From a bacterium (GTDB lineage: Bacteria > Patescibacteriota > Minisyncoccia > UBA6257 > GWB1-50-10): a DNA stretch of 43,705 nucleotides. The first letter of the stretch is position 1; the number at the start of each line of letters is the position of its first letter. The notes beneath the pieces are model-generated. The model worked only from the letters and a program-made list of their open reading frames with translations. It searched no databases and had not been told where the DNA came from. Shown here piece by piece: positions 29,380-38,642 of the stretch. Location: assembly GCA_027310365.1 (NCBI GenBank), contig DAIDAY010000005.1, positions 1 through 43,705 on the forward strand. The letters are read 5' to 3'. The position numbers and the translations under genes were made by a program.

Positions 29380-29451
29380 CTCCCCGTAGTTCAACGGACA
29401 GAACACACGCCTTCTAAGCTTGGAATGGGGGTTCGATTCCTCCCGGGGAGA
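29380..29451 (+). tRNA. tRNA-Arg(TCT)
   Basis: CTCCCCGTAGTTCAACGGACAGAACACACGCCTTCTAAGCTTGGAATGGGGGTTCGATTCCTCCCGGGGAG; anticodon TCT. Confidence 0.92.
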
Positions 29452-29467
29452 CTACGAAAAAGATTTA

Positions 29468-31021
29468 TTATATCTCTTCAAAGAGTTCCGGCAGCAAACT
29501 TTGCCCGTTCATTTCGTTCGGTTCCGGTATTTTCATAAGGTCAAGAACGGTCGGCGCAACATCCGAGATCATGCCGATGACGGGGAGGGGCGAGAGCGGC
29601 TGGATCGGTTTCTTTCTCAAAAAATCCTTGCTGGCGAGATAGAGCGGCACGGGATTGGGGTCATGCTTCGTTTCCAGTTCGCCGGTTGCAAGATTAAGGA
29701 GAACCTCGGCATTGCCGTGATCGGAGGTTATAAGCACCACATGGTCGAGGGGGAGCGCCGTTTCGATAAGGCGTTTCATCTCAGCATCAATCGTTCTCAC
29801 TGCCGCAATGGCTGCTTCATAGTTGCCGGTGTGGGCCACCATATCGGGATTGGCGTAATTCGCCAAGATAAAATCGAAAGTTCTCTCGGAGAGCGCCGCG
29901 ATGATTCGGTCGGTGATGGGCTTCGCCATCATCGCCGGGTGGTCATCGTAGTGGATCGTGTTCTCGGAGGGGATAAGGATCCGATACTCGCCGGGAAATG
30001 GATTTTCGCGGAGACCGTTGAAGAAGTACGTGATGTGGGCGTATTTCTGCGTCTCGGCAATCCTAAGCTGCATTTTCCCGTTATCCGACAACACTTCACC
30101 GAGCGTCTTCGGGACGAAACCGTCGGGGAAGGCGACTGGGACCTTGAACGCATGGTCGTACGAAGTCATGGTTGCAATGAAGAGGTTCTCGATTTTTTTC
30201 ACGGGAAACCGCGAGAAGCTCGGATCGATGAATGGCTGGACAATCTGGCGCATCCGATCTTCCCGAAAATTGAAGAAGATGACGGTGTCGTTATTCCCGA
30301 TGGGATGGGGGGAGATGATCGACGGTTCCAGATATTCATCGTTCAAATTTCTGCCGTAGGCATCCTCCGTTACCTTTCCGATCGTCGTCGCGGAACCGCC
30401 GGCGCCGGTCAAAATGCCGTAAACCGCTTCTGTTCTTTCCCAATGTTTATCCCTGTCCATGGCATAGTATCGTCCCGAAACCGTGGCAAGCTTTCTCTCC
30501 ACGCTGATGCCGGTATCCCGACCGAGCCGATCGAGGAGGGTGAGAAAGGACCGCGGAGCACTGTCGCGACCATCCGAAAAGAGGTGCAAGAAGAATGTAT
30601 CGACTCCCGCTTCCTCCGACATTTTAATAAGCGCCTCCAGATGCCCCAAGGATGCATGAACGTTCCCCTCCGAGAGAAGTCCGACGAAATGGACGGCTGA
30701 CTTTTTTTCCTTCGCATGCCGGAAAGCATCGCGGAACACCTTATTTTCAAAAAATGCCCGGCTTTTGACCGCCGCAGAAATTTCCGGGAAATGCTGGCTT
30801 ATGACACGGCCGGCACCCATCGTCAAATGACCAACCTCGCTGTTTCCTTCCTCATCGTACGGAAGGCCGACCGCGATACCCGAAGCCTGGAGCGCACCGC
30901 CGGGAAAGCGGGCGTGAATGTATTTCATGGTCTGGAGATCGGCTTTATAAATCGGATTTGATTCATCCAAGGAACCAATCCCCCACCCATCCAAGACAAC
31001 CAAAACAACCGTCTTTTTCAT
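29468..31021 (-). CDS. gpmI: 2,3-bisphosphoglycerate-independent phosphoglycerate mutase
   Basis: VVLVVLDGWGIG, GNSEVGHLTMGAGRV, FSDGRDSAP, ITSDHGNAE. Confidence 0.95.
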   Translation of the reverse strand: MKKTVVLVVLDGWGIGSLDESNPIYKADLQTMKYIHARFPGGALQASGIAVGLPYDEEGNSEVGHLTMGAGRVISQHFPEISAAVKSRAFFENKVFRDAFRHAKEKKSAVHFVGLLSEGNVHASLGHLEALIKMSEEAGVDTFFLHLFSDGRDSAPRSFLTLLDRLGRDTGISVERKLATVSGRYYAMDRDKHWERTEAVYGILTGAGGSATTIGKVTEDAYGRNLNDEYLEPSIISPHPIGNNDTVIFFNFREDRMRQIVQPFIDPSFSRFPVKKIENLFIATMTSYDHAFKVPVAFPDGFVPKTLGEVLSDNGKMQLRIAETQKYAHITYFFNGLRENPFPGEYRILIPSENTIHYDDHPAMMAKPITDRIIAALSERTFDFILANYANPDMVAHTGNYEAAIAAVRTIDAEMKRLIETALPLDHVVLITSDHGNAEVLLNLATGELETKHDPNPVPLYLASKDFLRKKPIQPLSPLPVIGMISDVAPTVLDLMKIPEPNEMNGQSLLPELFEEI

Positions 31022-31078
31022 TGATTGTATTGTAGCCGAGTTACCGCTCACCAGCTACTCCTTGACTATCCCACATAA

Positions 31079-31236
31079 CGTGAGTATCGCCGCAATATCC
31101 TCCCGACACCGGTCGTTCAGCGACTCCTGCGGCCACTGCCGCCCTGCGCTTTCACCGCAGTCGATCCGATTTCATCGGATACCAAGCCCATTGCGGTTCC
31201 GGCATCTGCCGCACAGACATTGCGGCGATGCTCACG
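31079..31236. repeat. Structured repeat element, copy A
   Basis: Arms CGTGAGTATCGCCGCAAT/ATTGCGGCGATGCTCACG (17/18); core CCTCCCGACACCGGTCGTTCAGCGACTCCTGCGGCCACTGCCGCCCTGCGCTTTC shared with copy B. Confidence 0.8.
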
Positions 31237-31284
31237 GGTGGAGATTCAAAGCGAGCCCAGCACCCCGCGTGAAGGTTAATACTT

Positions 31285-31314
31285 GGGCGACCTGCCTGCG
31301 CAGGCAGGTCGCCC
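31285..31314. repeat. 30-nt perfect palindrome containing CCTGCCTGCGCAGGCAGG
   Basis: GGGCGACCTGCCTGC|GCAGGCAGGTCGCCC. Confidence 0.9.
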
Positions 31315-31426
31315 CGGAGACAGCCCGAGCGAGGGGCGCTGCGAGCATAATTTGTAAGTTATGGGTCTTTAGTTTACAATCAAGATACAAAGTCGATGAA
31401 CAATAATTGTTATATTTTAAAGCATT

Positions 31427-32944
31427 ATGGAATTCACCGCATGGACAGTGGGCGGTTTGCTGGGTATTGGCATCGGATACGTCATAAGACTTTCCGTTGC
31501 GAAAAAACTCCAAAATTCATTAGAGCGGAAGGCCGAAGCTGAGCTCGAAGCCGCCAAGTCGCAGGCAAAGGAAATCGTCCTTGAAGCGAAAGATAAAGCG
31601 TCGCAAGTTCTCACCGACGCAAACAAAGAAGAACGGGAGCGCAAGCAGGAACTCCGACAGTTGGAAGATCGTCTCCTGAAACGCGAGGATTCCCTTGATC
31701 TCAAGATGAAGGAGCTGGAGCGCGAAGAAAAATCGATCAAGACGAAGGAAACCGAAGTAAAAGAACAAGAAGGAGAGATCGAGAAAATCCGGCAACGGGC
31801 CCTTTCCGAACTCGAAAAAGTTTCGGGACTCTCGCGGGAAGATGCCAAGAAAATGGTGTTCGAGGAAATTGAGTCTTCTTACCGAAAAGATCTGGCGGAG
31901 TCGGTGGCGCGCCTGGAAAAGGAACGGCACGAAGCAACTGAGGCGAAAGTGAATGAAATCATAACGACGGCGATACAGCGGTACGCGAGAAGCGGCGTCG
32001 CCGACATCACGACGAGCATCGTGAATCTCCCCGACGAAGAGATCAAGGCGAAAATTATCGGAAAAGAAGGGAGAAATATCAGAACATTCGAGCGGCTCAC
32101 GGGCGTTGAAGTCATCGTCGACGAGACGCCGGACAACGTTATTCTCTCTTCGTTTGATCCGATGCGGCGCGAGTTGGCCAAGATGGCGCTCGAAAAACTC
32201 ATCAAGGACGGCAGGATCCATCCGGCAAAGATCGAGGAGAAGGTCGAGGAAGCGCGGCAGGAATTGGAACAACGGGTGCAAAAAATCGGCGAAGAAGCGG
32301 CTTATGAGGTCGGCATTGTCGACCTGCCGAAAGAAATCCTCCGCCTTCTCGGCCAGTTGAACTTCAGGACAAGCTACGGCCAAAATGTCTTGCTCCATTC
32401 GATCGAAATGGCGCACATAGCCGGCATGATGGCGCAAGAACTCCATCTGAACAGCGAAGCAACAAAGAAGGGGGCGCTGCTCCACGATATCGGCAAAGCC
32501 ATCGACCACGAGGTGGAAGGAACCCATGTTGAAATCGGAAGGAAGCTTCTTAAGAAATACGGCATCGCCGAGAATGTCATTCAGGCGATGGAATCGCACC
32601 ACGAAGAGTATCCCTACTCGACACCCGAATCATATCTTGTGGCGGCCGCCGACATCATATCGGCAGCCCGGCCCGGTGCGCGGAGAGATACCCTCGAGAA
32701 GTACGTCAAGCGCCTCGAAGACATAGAAAAAGCGGTCAACAGTTTCGACGGCGTCAAGCAATCGTATGCCGTCTCGGCCGGAAGAGAGGTCAGGGTTTTC
32801 GTGGTACCGGAAAAGATAGACGACTTCGGGGCCTTGGAGCTCGCCAAGAAGATTTCAAACAAAATCCAAACCGACGTTCAATACCCCGGCGAGATCAAGG
32901 TAACGGTCATTCGAGAAGTGCGCGCGGTTGAGTACGCGCGTTAG
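31427..32944 (+). CDS. rny: Ribonuclease Y
   Basis: N-terminal TM, coiled coil, KH domain (GKEGRNIRTFERLTGVEVIVDETP), HD domain (LLHDIGKAIDHE). Confidence 0.95.
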   Translation: MEFTAWTVGGLLGIGIGYVIRLSVAKKLQNSLERKAEAELEAAKSQAKEIVLEAKDKASQVLTDANKEERERKQELRQLEDRLLKREDSLDLKMKELEREEKSIKTKETEVKEQEGEIEKIRQRALSELEKVSGLSREDAKKMVFEEIESSYRKDLAESVARLEKERHEATEAKVNEIITTAIQRYARSGVADITTSIVNLPDEEIKAKIIGKEGRNIRTFERLTGVEVIVDETPDNVILSSFDPMRRELAKMALEKLIKDGRIHPAKIEEKVEEARQELEQRVQKIGEEAAYEVGIVDLPKEILRLLGQLNFRTSYGQNVLLHSIEMAHIAGMMAQELHLNSEATKKGALLHDIGKAIDHEVEGTHVEIGRKLLKKYGIAENVIQAMESHHEEYPYSTPESYLVAAADIISAARPGARRDTLEKYVKRLEDIEKAVNSFDGVKQSYAVSAGREVRVFVVPEKIDDFGALELAKKISNKIQTDVQYPGEIKVTVIREVRAVEYAR

Positions 32945-33016
32945 AAACGTAGTGACAGAGAGGCGGATTTGCTATAATGTCTTCAAGAAAGAAAGGTCGC
33001 CAACTAAACCCAAACC

Positions 33017-33292
33017 ATGAAGAAAGACGGACTCGTAGAAGCTGTCATGAAAGCAGCCAGCACGGAGACGAAAAAACAGGCTCAGCAAGCCGTGGAAGCT
33101 GTCTTTGATGCAATCGTAAAATCGCTTTCGAGGGGAGAGGAAGTGGCAATAGCCGGATTCGGGACGTTTCGCGTCGCGAAGAGGGCAGCCAGGATGGGTA
33201 TCAACCCGAAGACAGGAGAGAAAATCCAGATAGCCGCTTCGACCAAGCCGAAATTCAGGGCCGGAAAGCTTTTGAAGGAGGCTGTGAAATAA
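33017..33292 (+). CDS. HU family DNA-binding protein
   Basis: VAIAGFGTFRVAKRAARMGINPKTGEKIQIAASTKPKFRAGKLLKEAV. Confidence 0.95.
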   Translation: MKKDGLVEAVMKAASTETKKQAQQAVEAVFDAIVKSLSRGEEVAIAGFGTFRVAKRAARMGINPKTGEKIQIAASTKPKFRAGKLLKEAVK

Positions 33293-33435
33293 GGTTATCA
33301 GGAGTAGAAGGAATCAACCTTGAAGATATTCTGCAGTTCGCGTTGCAATCAGATTTGATACTTCCGCAAGGTGCGACGAACAAGCTGAGTCGAAGCACTC
33401 CGGCGACGAGGAGCAAATCCGCAACAACCCCTCGG

Positions 33436-33543
33436 GATACTGGCAAATTTTCCTGAGCACCAAGAGCGACGACGAAGGTGCACAAGTGAGAGCGATACAT
33501 CGAGGAGGAACAAAGCGGTCATTCGGGAAAATTTGCCAGTATC
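33436..33543. repeat. 18-bp perfect inverted repeat with a 72-nt loop
   Basis: GATACTGGCAAATTTTCC (33436-33453) / GGAAAATTTGCCAGTATC (33526-33543). Confidence 0.85.
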
Positions 33544-33580
33544 GCGGACGGAAATATCTTCAGGGTGGATGCTAAAACAA

Positions 33581-33608
33581 AAATCCGCCTCACCGGCGGA
33601 TTTTTGTT
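33581..33608 (+). terminator. Intrinsic terminator
   Basis: AAATCCGCC-tcac-CGGCGGATTTTTG. Confidence 0.75.
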
Positions 33609-33629
33609 TATATTTATTTCACTTTTCCC

Positions 33630-34601
33630 CTATTGCTGCAGCAATTTCCTCACGAGATTGCTGATATCAATAAAGTTTTGGTACGCATCCTTGATTTTCG
33701 CCAAGGAGGCGTTCACCAAATCTTTGATTGATGCGGGTGAAGAGGTTCCGGCAGCGCCGCCGGCGTCCGTGCTGGAACTCGTCGTTGCTTGCGCTAAGCC
33801 TGCCTGCGCAGGCAGGCTGAGCGAAGCGGTTGCAGTCGATGAGGGAACAACGAAAGACGAAACATTATCGGCAGCCGAGGTCGCGCTCGTTGCCACTGTC
33901 GACGTCGAAGCGCTCGACGTCGCACCGCCAACATACTTCGAAAGGAAAAGATTGTACGCCTGGGTGTTCAAATCCTTCGCCGCCTTCACGTCGTTGGAAG
34001 CCCCGGCGAGCATGCCACTGATCGTCTTTTGATCGCCGGGCTTAAACGTCAACGAAGAAAGGTCTTTCCTGATGTTGCTCAGCCGTTTTTGAGAGATCTC
34101 GATGGCCGACGATTCCTGCCGGACCAGAAGAAAATCCTGCACTTGATTCACGAGCGGCGTATACTCAGCATCCCGCCACGACTTGAAGTCTTCCGCAATC
34201 GCCTTGACCCCCGGAAGGTCCAAAGACGAACTGCCCGAGACGAGCTGCCGTTCCGAATCGAAATAAACAAGGGCGGCGGCCAACCTGTCCGTTGAACTGG
34301 ACACCCACGCGCTGTAGTCGGGATTTTTGTTAACCGTCAGGAGCTTCAGCTCAAGGTCCTTTGCTTCCGCCGTCGAGAGATCGAACACTTGCTGCATGGC
34401 ATTGATTCTCAGAGCGACGTCGTTCACGTTCCCCTGGTCCTTTGCATTCACCAGGCTGTCGAGAGCATCCTTTGCGCCCCGAAAAACCTGGCTCACCGGA
34501 CTCGAGTCGTCGGCAAAAACAGTTCTTGCCAAACCGAGGCTCGCAACGGCAAAAATCGACATCATGGTGAATAATTTTTTCGTATGTTCGTACATGCTCA
34601 T
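33630..34601 (-). CDS. Secreted helical hypothetical protein (DUF5667-like)
   Basis: 323 aa, signal peptide, helical; third gene after sigma and anti-sigma-like genes. Confidence 0.6.
   Translation of the reverse strand: MSMYEHTKKLFTMMSIFAVASLGLARTVFADDSSPVSQVFRGAKDALDSLVNAKDQGNVNDVALRINAMQQVFDLSTAEAKDLELKLLTVNKNPDYSAWVSSSTDRLAAALVYFDSERQLVSGSSSLDLPGVKAIAEDFKSWRDAEYTPLVNQVQDFLLVRQESSAIEISQKRLSNIRKDLSSLTFKPGDQKTISGMLAGASNDVKAAKDLNTQAYNLFLSKYVGGATSSASTSTVATSATSAADNVSSFVVPSSTATASLSLPAQAGLAQATTSSSTDAGGAAGTSSPASIKDLVNASLAKIKDAYQNFIDISNLVRKLLQQ
33792..33822. repeat. CCTGCCTGCGCAGGCAGG palindrome inside the 33630-34601 CDS
   Basis: CGCTAAGCCTGCCTGC|GCAGGCAGGCTGAGCG; encodes LPAQAGLA on minus. Confidence 0.85.
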
Positions 34602-34614
34602 ATTTCGCGGCGGG

Positions 34615-35079
34615 CTATTGCAAAACTTGATTCAATAAATCGTCAACTTGGCTGCCGTTTCCGGCGACGGTCATGCTTGCCATCATCAGACTTTCGGACT
34701 GTAAAATATCGGGATTCAAATGCAACGCCGCATTGCTGGTCACAGCCGAAAGCGTTTTATTGATCGTTTGATTGATCTGGTTGTTATAACTCACTTCACT
34801 CAGGGCTATGTTGATGTTCATAGCATTCAACTCCTTGTTCAGCGCCTCGGCGCTGGCAATGGGCACTTGCCCGCTCCGCGCGGGAATGAAAAGATAGCCG
34901 AGAATGAGCAGAAAAACGACCGCAAACGACATGGCCCAGGCGGTGACGTGCGATCCAAAGAAGATCACTCTCTTCTCTTTCTCCAGCGAGAGAATCAAAA
35001 CCCGGCTCTTCCGAAGGAAAGACTCATCGGGTTCGATCTCCCTAAATTTCTTCAGTTGTTTTTTTAAATCTTGATCCAT
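34615..35079 (-). CDS. Single-TM protein, anti-sigma-like
   Basis: 154 aa, one central TM, overlaps the end of the sigma factor gene. Confidence 0.55.
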   Translation of the reverse strand: MDQDLKKQLKKFREIEPDESFLRKSRVLILSLEKEKRVIFFGSHVTAWAMSFAVVFLLILGYLFIPARSGQVPIASAEALNKELNAMNINIALSEVSYNNQINQTINKTLSAVTSNAALHLNPDILQSESLMMASMTVAGNGSQVDDLLNQVLQ

Positions 35080-35611
35080 GCTTCTCGATCTCTTTTCTCA
35101 GTTGCTTCAACGCCCGATGCTGGATGACCCTGACGGCCCCTTCACTCTTTTCAAGCGCACGGGCTACTTCTCTGTTGGAAAAATCTTCGATGAATTTCAT
35201 GATGAGGACATCCTGATAAACCGGCTCCAGCTTCGACAAGCATTCTTTTACCGCAATCATGTCGGAGTCGAAATCGATCTTTCCGGCGATATCGGGATCG
35301 ACGGAAAAACGTTCTTCCGCAATCGTCTCAATGTCGTACGTTGGCCGCACGGTTCTCCAATGATCGATGACGGCATTCCGCGCCACCTTATAAAGGTAGC
35401 TCATGAACGGCACGCCCCGGTCATCGAAGTTTTCCATGTTCTTCCATGCACTCAAAAACACTTCGTGGGTCAGATCTTCGGCGTCGCTTTTCTTGCCGTT
35501 GAGCTTGAGAAAAACGTACCGATAGACCTTCGGGGCGTACTTATCGTAGAGTTCGCCAAAGGCGACCCCTTCGCCTTTTTTTGCCTTCTTAAGGAGCTTA
35601 TCGTCCTCCAT
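35042..35611 (-). CDS. ECF-type RNA polymerase sigma factor
   Basis: AFGELYDKYAPKVYRYVF...DAEDLTHEVFLSAWKNM...YQDVLIMKFIEDFSNREVARALEKSEGAVRVIQHRALKQLRK. Confidence 0.92.
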   Translation of the reverse strand: MEDDKLLKKAKKGEGVAFGELYDKYAPKVYRYVFLKLNGKKSDAEDLTHEVFLSAWKNMENFDDRGVPFMSYLYKVARNAVIDHWRTVRPTYDIETIAEERFSVDPDIAGKIDFDSDMIAVKECLSKLEPVYQDVLIMKFIEDFSNREVARALEKSEGAVRVIQHRALKQLRKEIEKHGSRFKKTTEEI

Positions 35612-35788
35612 AATTTAAAACGAGATTTTTACCATTTTGTTTCTGAAGCCAATGAAAAGGGTGTAACGGCCCGTAACGAAGGTTACAGAAATAGTAACAG
35701 CTTGCCGCAACGGAGTAAACTCCTCGACTAATCGTTCCGTTTCCGATATCCGAAGACAACCTTAAGAAAACCGAGAAAATAAGGCAGT

Positions 35789-36496
35789 GTGCCATCGGAC
35801 AGCCGATCAGTAACTTCTTCTCCGAATTCTTTTCCCGATACCGTTAGTAACTTTGATTACTTAATTGTTATGGGTGGCCCACAAAGTCCTGTAACAACCG
35901 AAACGGAGTGTTCCCACTTTCGCGCTAAAGAGGAAATAGCGTTTATTAGAAATGCCATAGCTAAAGACAAGTTTTTACTCGGGATTTGCCTAGGCGCACA
36001 ACTTATTGGAGAAGCGTTGGGCTCTAAATTTGACCAGAGTCCTAATCGGGAAATTGGCGTTTTTGATTTAACCCTAACTTCTGACGGGAAAAAAGATCCT
36101 ATCTTTTCTACTTTCCCCGAGGTATTCCCTGTCGGGCACTGGCATGGGGATATGCCTGGATTGACATCAACAACCGCTATACTAGCTACCAGCAAGGGTT
36201 GTCCGAGACAGGTAGTTAGGTATTCCCCTAAAGTTTACGGCTTCCAATGTCATTTTGAGTTTACCCCTGCTTCAATTGAAGGGATGATAGAAAACTGTTC
36301 AAATGAACTAGAGCAATACAAGTCATTACCCTATATTGAAAACGCTGAAACTCTAAGAAAACACGACTATGCTCCTATTAACAATTTGTTGTTCAAGTTT
36401 TTGGATGATATGCAATCAATTTACGAGGCTGAACAACCGAAAAATAATCTATGCTACAGTTTATTCCTAAAACCGACCAGTTTATTTGCGTTGTAA
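35789..36496 (+). pseudogene. Type 1 glutamine amidotransferase-like protein, probably N-terminally truncated
   Basis: FDYLIVMGGPQSPV...LGICLGAQLIGEALG...YGFQCHFEFT; GTG start and short N-terminus. Confidence 0.6.
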
Positions 36497-36887
36497 ATAA
36501 GAAAATAGTACCAGCGAAATTATTAAACGCTTTGGGTCATATGATGGCTGGGTTGGTTTATCAGCATAGAGATAACTTTGCTCCTATGCGATTTAGGGAT
36601 TTTATTGATATGTCAAAATCAATTCATCCTGCAACCTCTGAAAACGCCTTTATAGTGTTAAGAGCAGAGAATAGTAACCAAATAAGAACGCTAAGGAATA
36701 AACTTATTGAGCAAAGATACCTTTTACCGACTTTACGAATGTAATGGTTCCAGGTGATTATGTCACTCAATAGGAAGAGTTTGATAAGACTCCAGAAGAG
36801 AACTTAGAATATTATGGCGTATGTTTTTTTATGAACAAAGAGAAGTCTCGTGAATTGACCAAAAAGTTTTCCCTTTATATTGAGTAA
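36451..36887 (+). pseudogene. DUF2000 family protein with frameshift and nonsense codon
   Basis: VNKKIVPAKLLNALGHMMAGL...NSNQIRTLRNKLIEQ then IPFTDFTNVMVPGDYVTQ*EEFDKTPEENLEYYGVCFFMNKEKSRELTKKFSLYIE* in another frame; TAG at 36771-36773. Confidence 0.75.
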
Positions 36888-37057
36888 CTATTCATCCAAC
36901 CTATATAAACTATAAAACTGTGTGATTGAGGTCTGACTCCGGTATCCAGTCTCCAAAACATCCAGGCTAAAACAATTTTACTGAAAATTAGGGCTCGAAC
37001 TCGGGGAAAACTTGATTTGAAGGGGAGATTTTAAACCACAACAAAACCATTCTCATA

Positions 37058-37131
37058 TGGAGCGGGTAAGGGGAGTTGAACCCCTCTCAACAGGTTGGAA
37101 ACCTGTGGTAATGCCGATATACGATACCCGC
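37058..37131 (-). tRNA. tRNA-Gly(TCC), CCA encoded
   Basis: GCGGGTATCGTATATCGGCATTACCACAGGTTTCCAACCTGTTGAGAGGGGTTCAACTCCCCTTACCCGCTCCA. Confidence 0.94.
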
Positions 37132-37377
37132 CGTTCTCTCTATTGTAGAACAAACCATCCCTCAACAACAAGACGAACGAGCTGGAAAATAAGCACGAGA
37201 GATGGTAGAGTCATGAGTGATAAACCCCGCACCTTTCAGGGGCTGCGGGAACCACCAACCGAAGATTCACGTAATGCGTCACATGAAAAACCATCAAGGT
37301 CATAAGCGAAGTGAGGGTTCATATGCCGATGAGGCTATGATCCTTTGAACGTGCGGGATGAAACCATGGAAGGATTA

Positions 37378-37848
37378 ATGAAAAAAATAGAAAAAATCGT
37401 CGTCGGAAGCGGCGTCGGAAAGAAATCTCAGGAAGATCACTTTGAAGACAAAATGCTCCCCGAGATGGAAAGCGATTTCGCGAAAATCACTGGACAGAAA
37501 CCTTCGCGCCGACCGGCCAAACAATCCATCGCCGGATTCAAAATTCGGGAGGGACAAATCGTCGGTCTCAAGGTGACGCTCCGAGGGAAACGGATGCGCG
37601 ACTTTTTGAATAAAGTCATCAATCTCGCCCTGCCTCGCGTGAAAGACTTTAAGGGACTGGACGGGAAAAACGTCGACATGAACGGCAACTTGAACATCGG
37701 GTTAAAGGATCAAACAGTTTTCCCCGAAATCGAATTGGAGAAAACCAAGGTCATATTCGGCGTTCAAATCACCATCGTTCCCAGGATAAAAATCCGCGAA
37801 GCAGCGATTGATTTATACCGTAAACTTGGGGTACCATTGAAGAAATAA
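37378..37848 (+). CDS. rplE: Ribosomal protein uL5
   Basis: [30 protein letters not shown], spc operon order. Confidence 0.93.
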   Translation: MKKIEKIVVGSGVGKKSQEDHFEDKMLPEMESDFAKITGQKPSRRPAKQSIAGFKIREGQIVGLKVTLRGKRMRDFLNKVINLALPRVKDFKGLDGKNVDMNGNLNIGLKDQTVFPEIELEKTKVIFGVQITIVPRIKIREAAIDLYRKLGVPLKK

Positions 37849-37855
37849 AAAAACT

Positions 37856-38041
37856 ATGGCGAAGACCTCCACATACGAACGATCGAGGAAAAAGCCGAAA
37901 TTCACCACGAGAGCGGTGAACCGGTGTTTTCGGTGCGGAAGGAAACGAAGCTATATGAGAGATTTCAATTTATGCCGCATCTGCTTCAGGGAACTGGCGA
38001 GCAAGGGTCAGATACCGGGAGTGAAAAAAGCTAGCTGGTAG
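37856..38041 (+). CDS. rpsN: Ribosomal protein uS14 (zinc type)
   Basis: [25 protein letters not shown]. Confidence 0.93.
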   Translation: MAKTSTYERSRKKPKFTTRAVNRCFRCGRKRSYMRDFNLCRICFRELASKGQIPGVKKASW

Positions 38042-38080
38042 AGCGAAATGCTTAAACATTTAAATATTTAAATATTTTCC

Positions 38081-38452
38081 ATGTACATCGATCTGGTGAT
38101 TAAAATTAAAAATGCACAGAAGGCTCGGAAAGATCTTTTGAAAACACGCCATTCAAAAGTCGACGAGGCGATCATTGATGTTTTGGCGAGGAAAGGGTTT
38201 GTAAAAAGTTCTGAGGTGAAGGGAAAAGGATATAAAAAATATGTGGAAATCGTCTTGGGGGGAAAACGCGAAATTCAGGGAGTCAAGATTTTGAGCAAGC
38301 CATCGGTCAAAAAATACATCGGTTACCAGGATATCAAGCCGGTCAAAAACGGCTTCGGAACGCTCGTCATTTCAACGCCGCGAGGGATCATGACCGGGAG
38401 CGACGCCAAGAAGGCGGGCGTCGGCGGCCAATTACTCTTTGAAGTTTGGTAA
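38081..38452 (+). CDS. rpsH: Ribosomal protein uS8
   Basis: LGTLVISTPRGIMTGSDAKKAGVGGQLLFEVW-type C-terminus. Confidence 0.93.
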   Translation: MYIDLVIKIKNAQKARKDLLKTRHSKVDEAIIDVLARKGFVKSSEVKGKGYKKYVEIVLGGKREIQGVKILSKPSVKKYIGYQDIKPVKNGFGTLVISTPRGIMTGSDAKKAGVGGQLLFEVW

Positions 38453-38642
38453 GGAATCAGTTGAAGAATTTGAGGAAAAGCTGTAGAATTTTTCATCATC
38501 AAGTCTTACCCTCCCGCGTAATCCCGGATATCCAAATAAACAATCCAATGAATAATAATCAGTCGAAAATAAAATCGCGTATCCTCTTCCAGCAGTGTGG
38601 GGATGCTTGTTTCTGAAGCTGGTAAATTTCGATAAACTTCGC

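Noticed and set aside
29420-30700. 426-aa plus-strand ORF
   Set aside because: Antisense to gpmI and starts inside tRNA-Arg; spurious.
31520-32602. 360-aa minus-strand ORF
   Set aside because: Antisense to rny.
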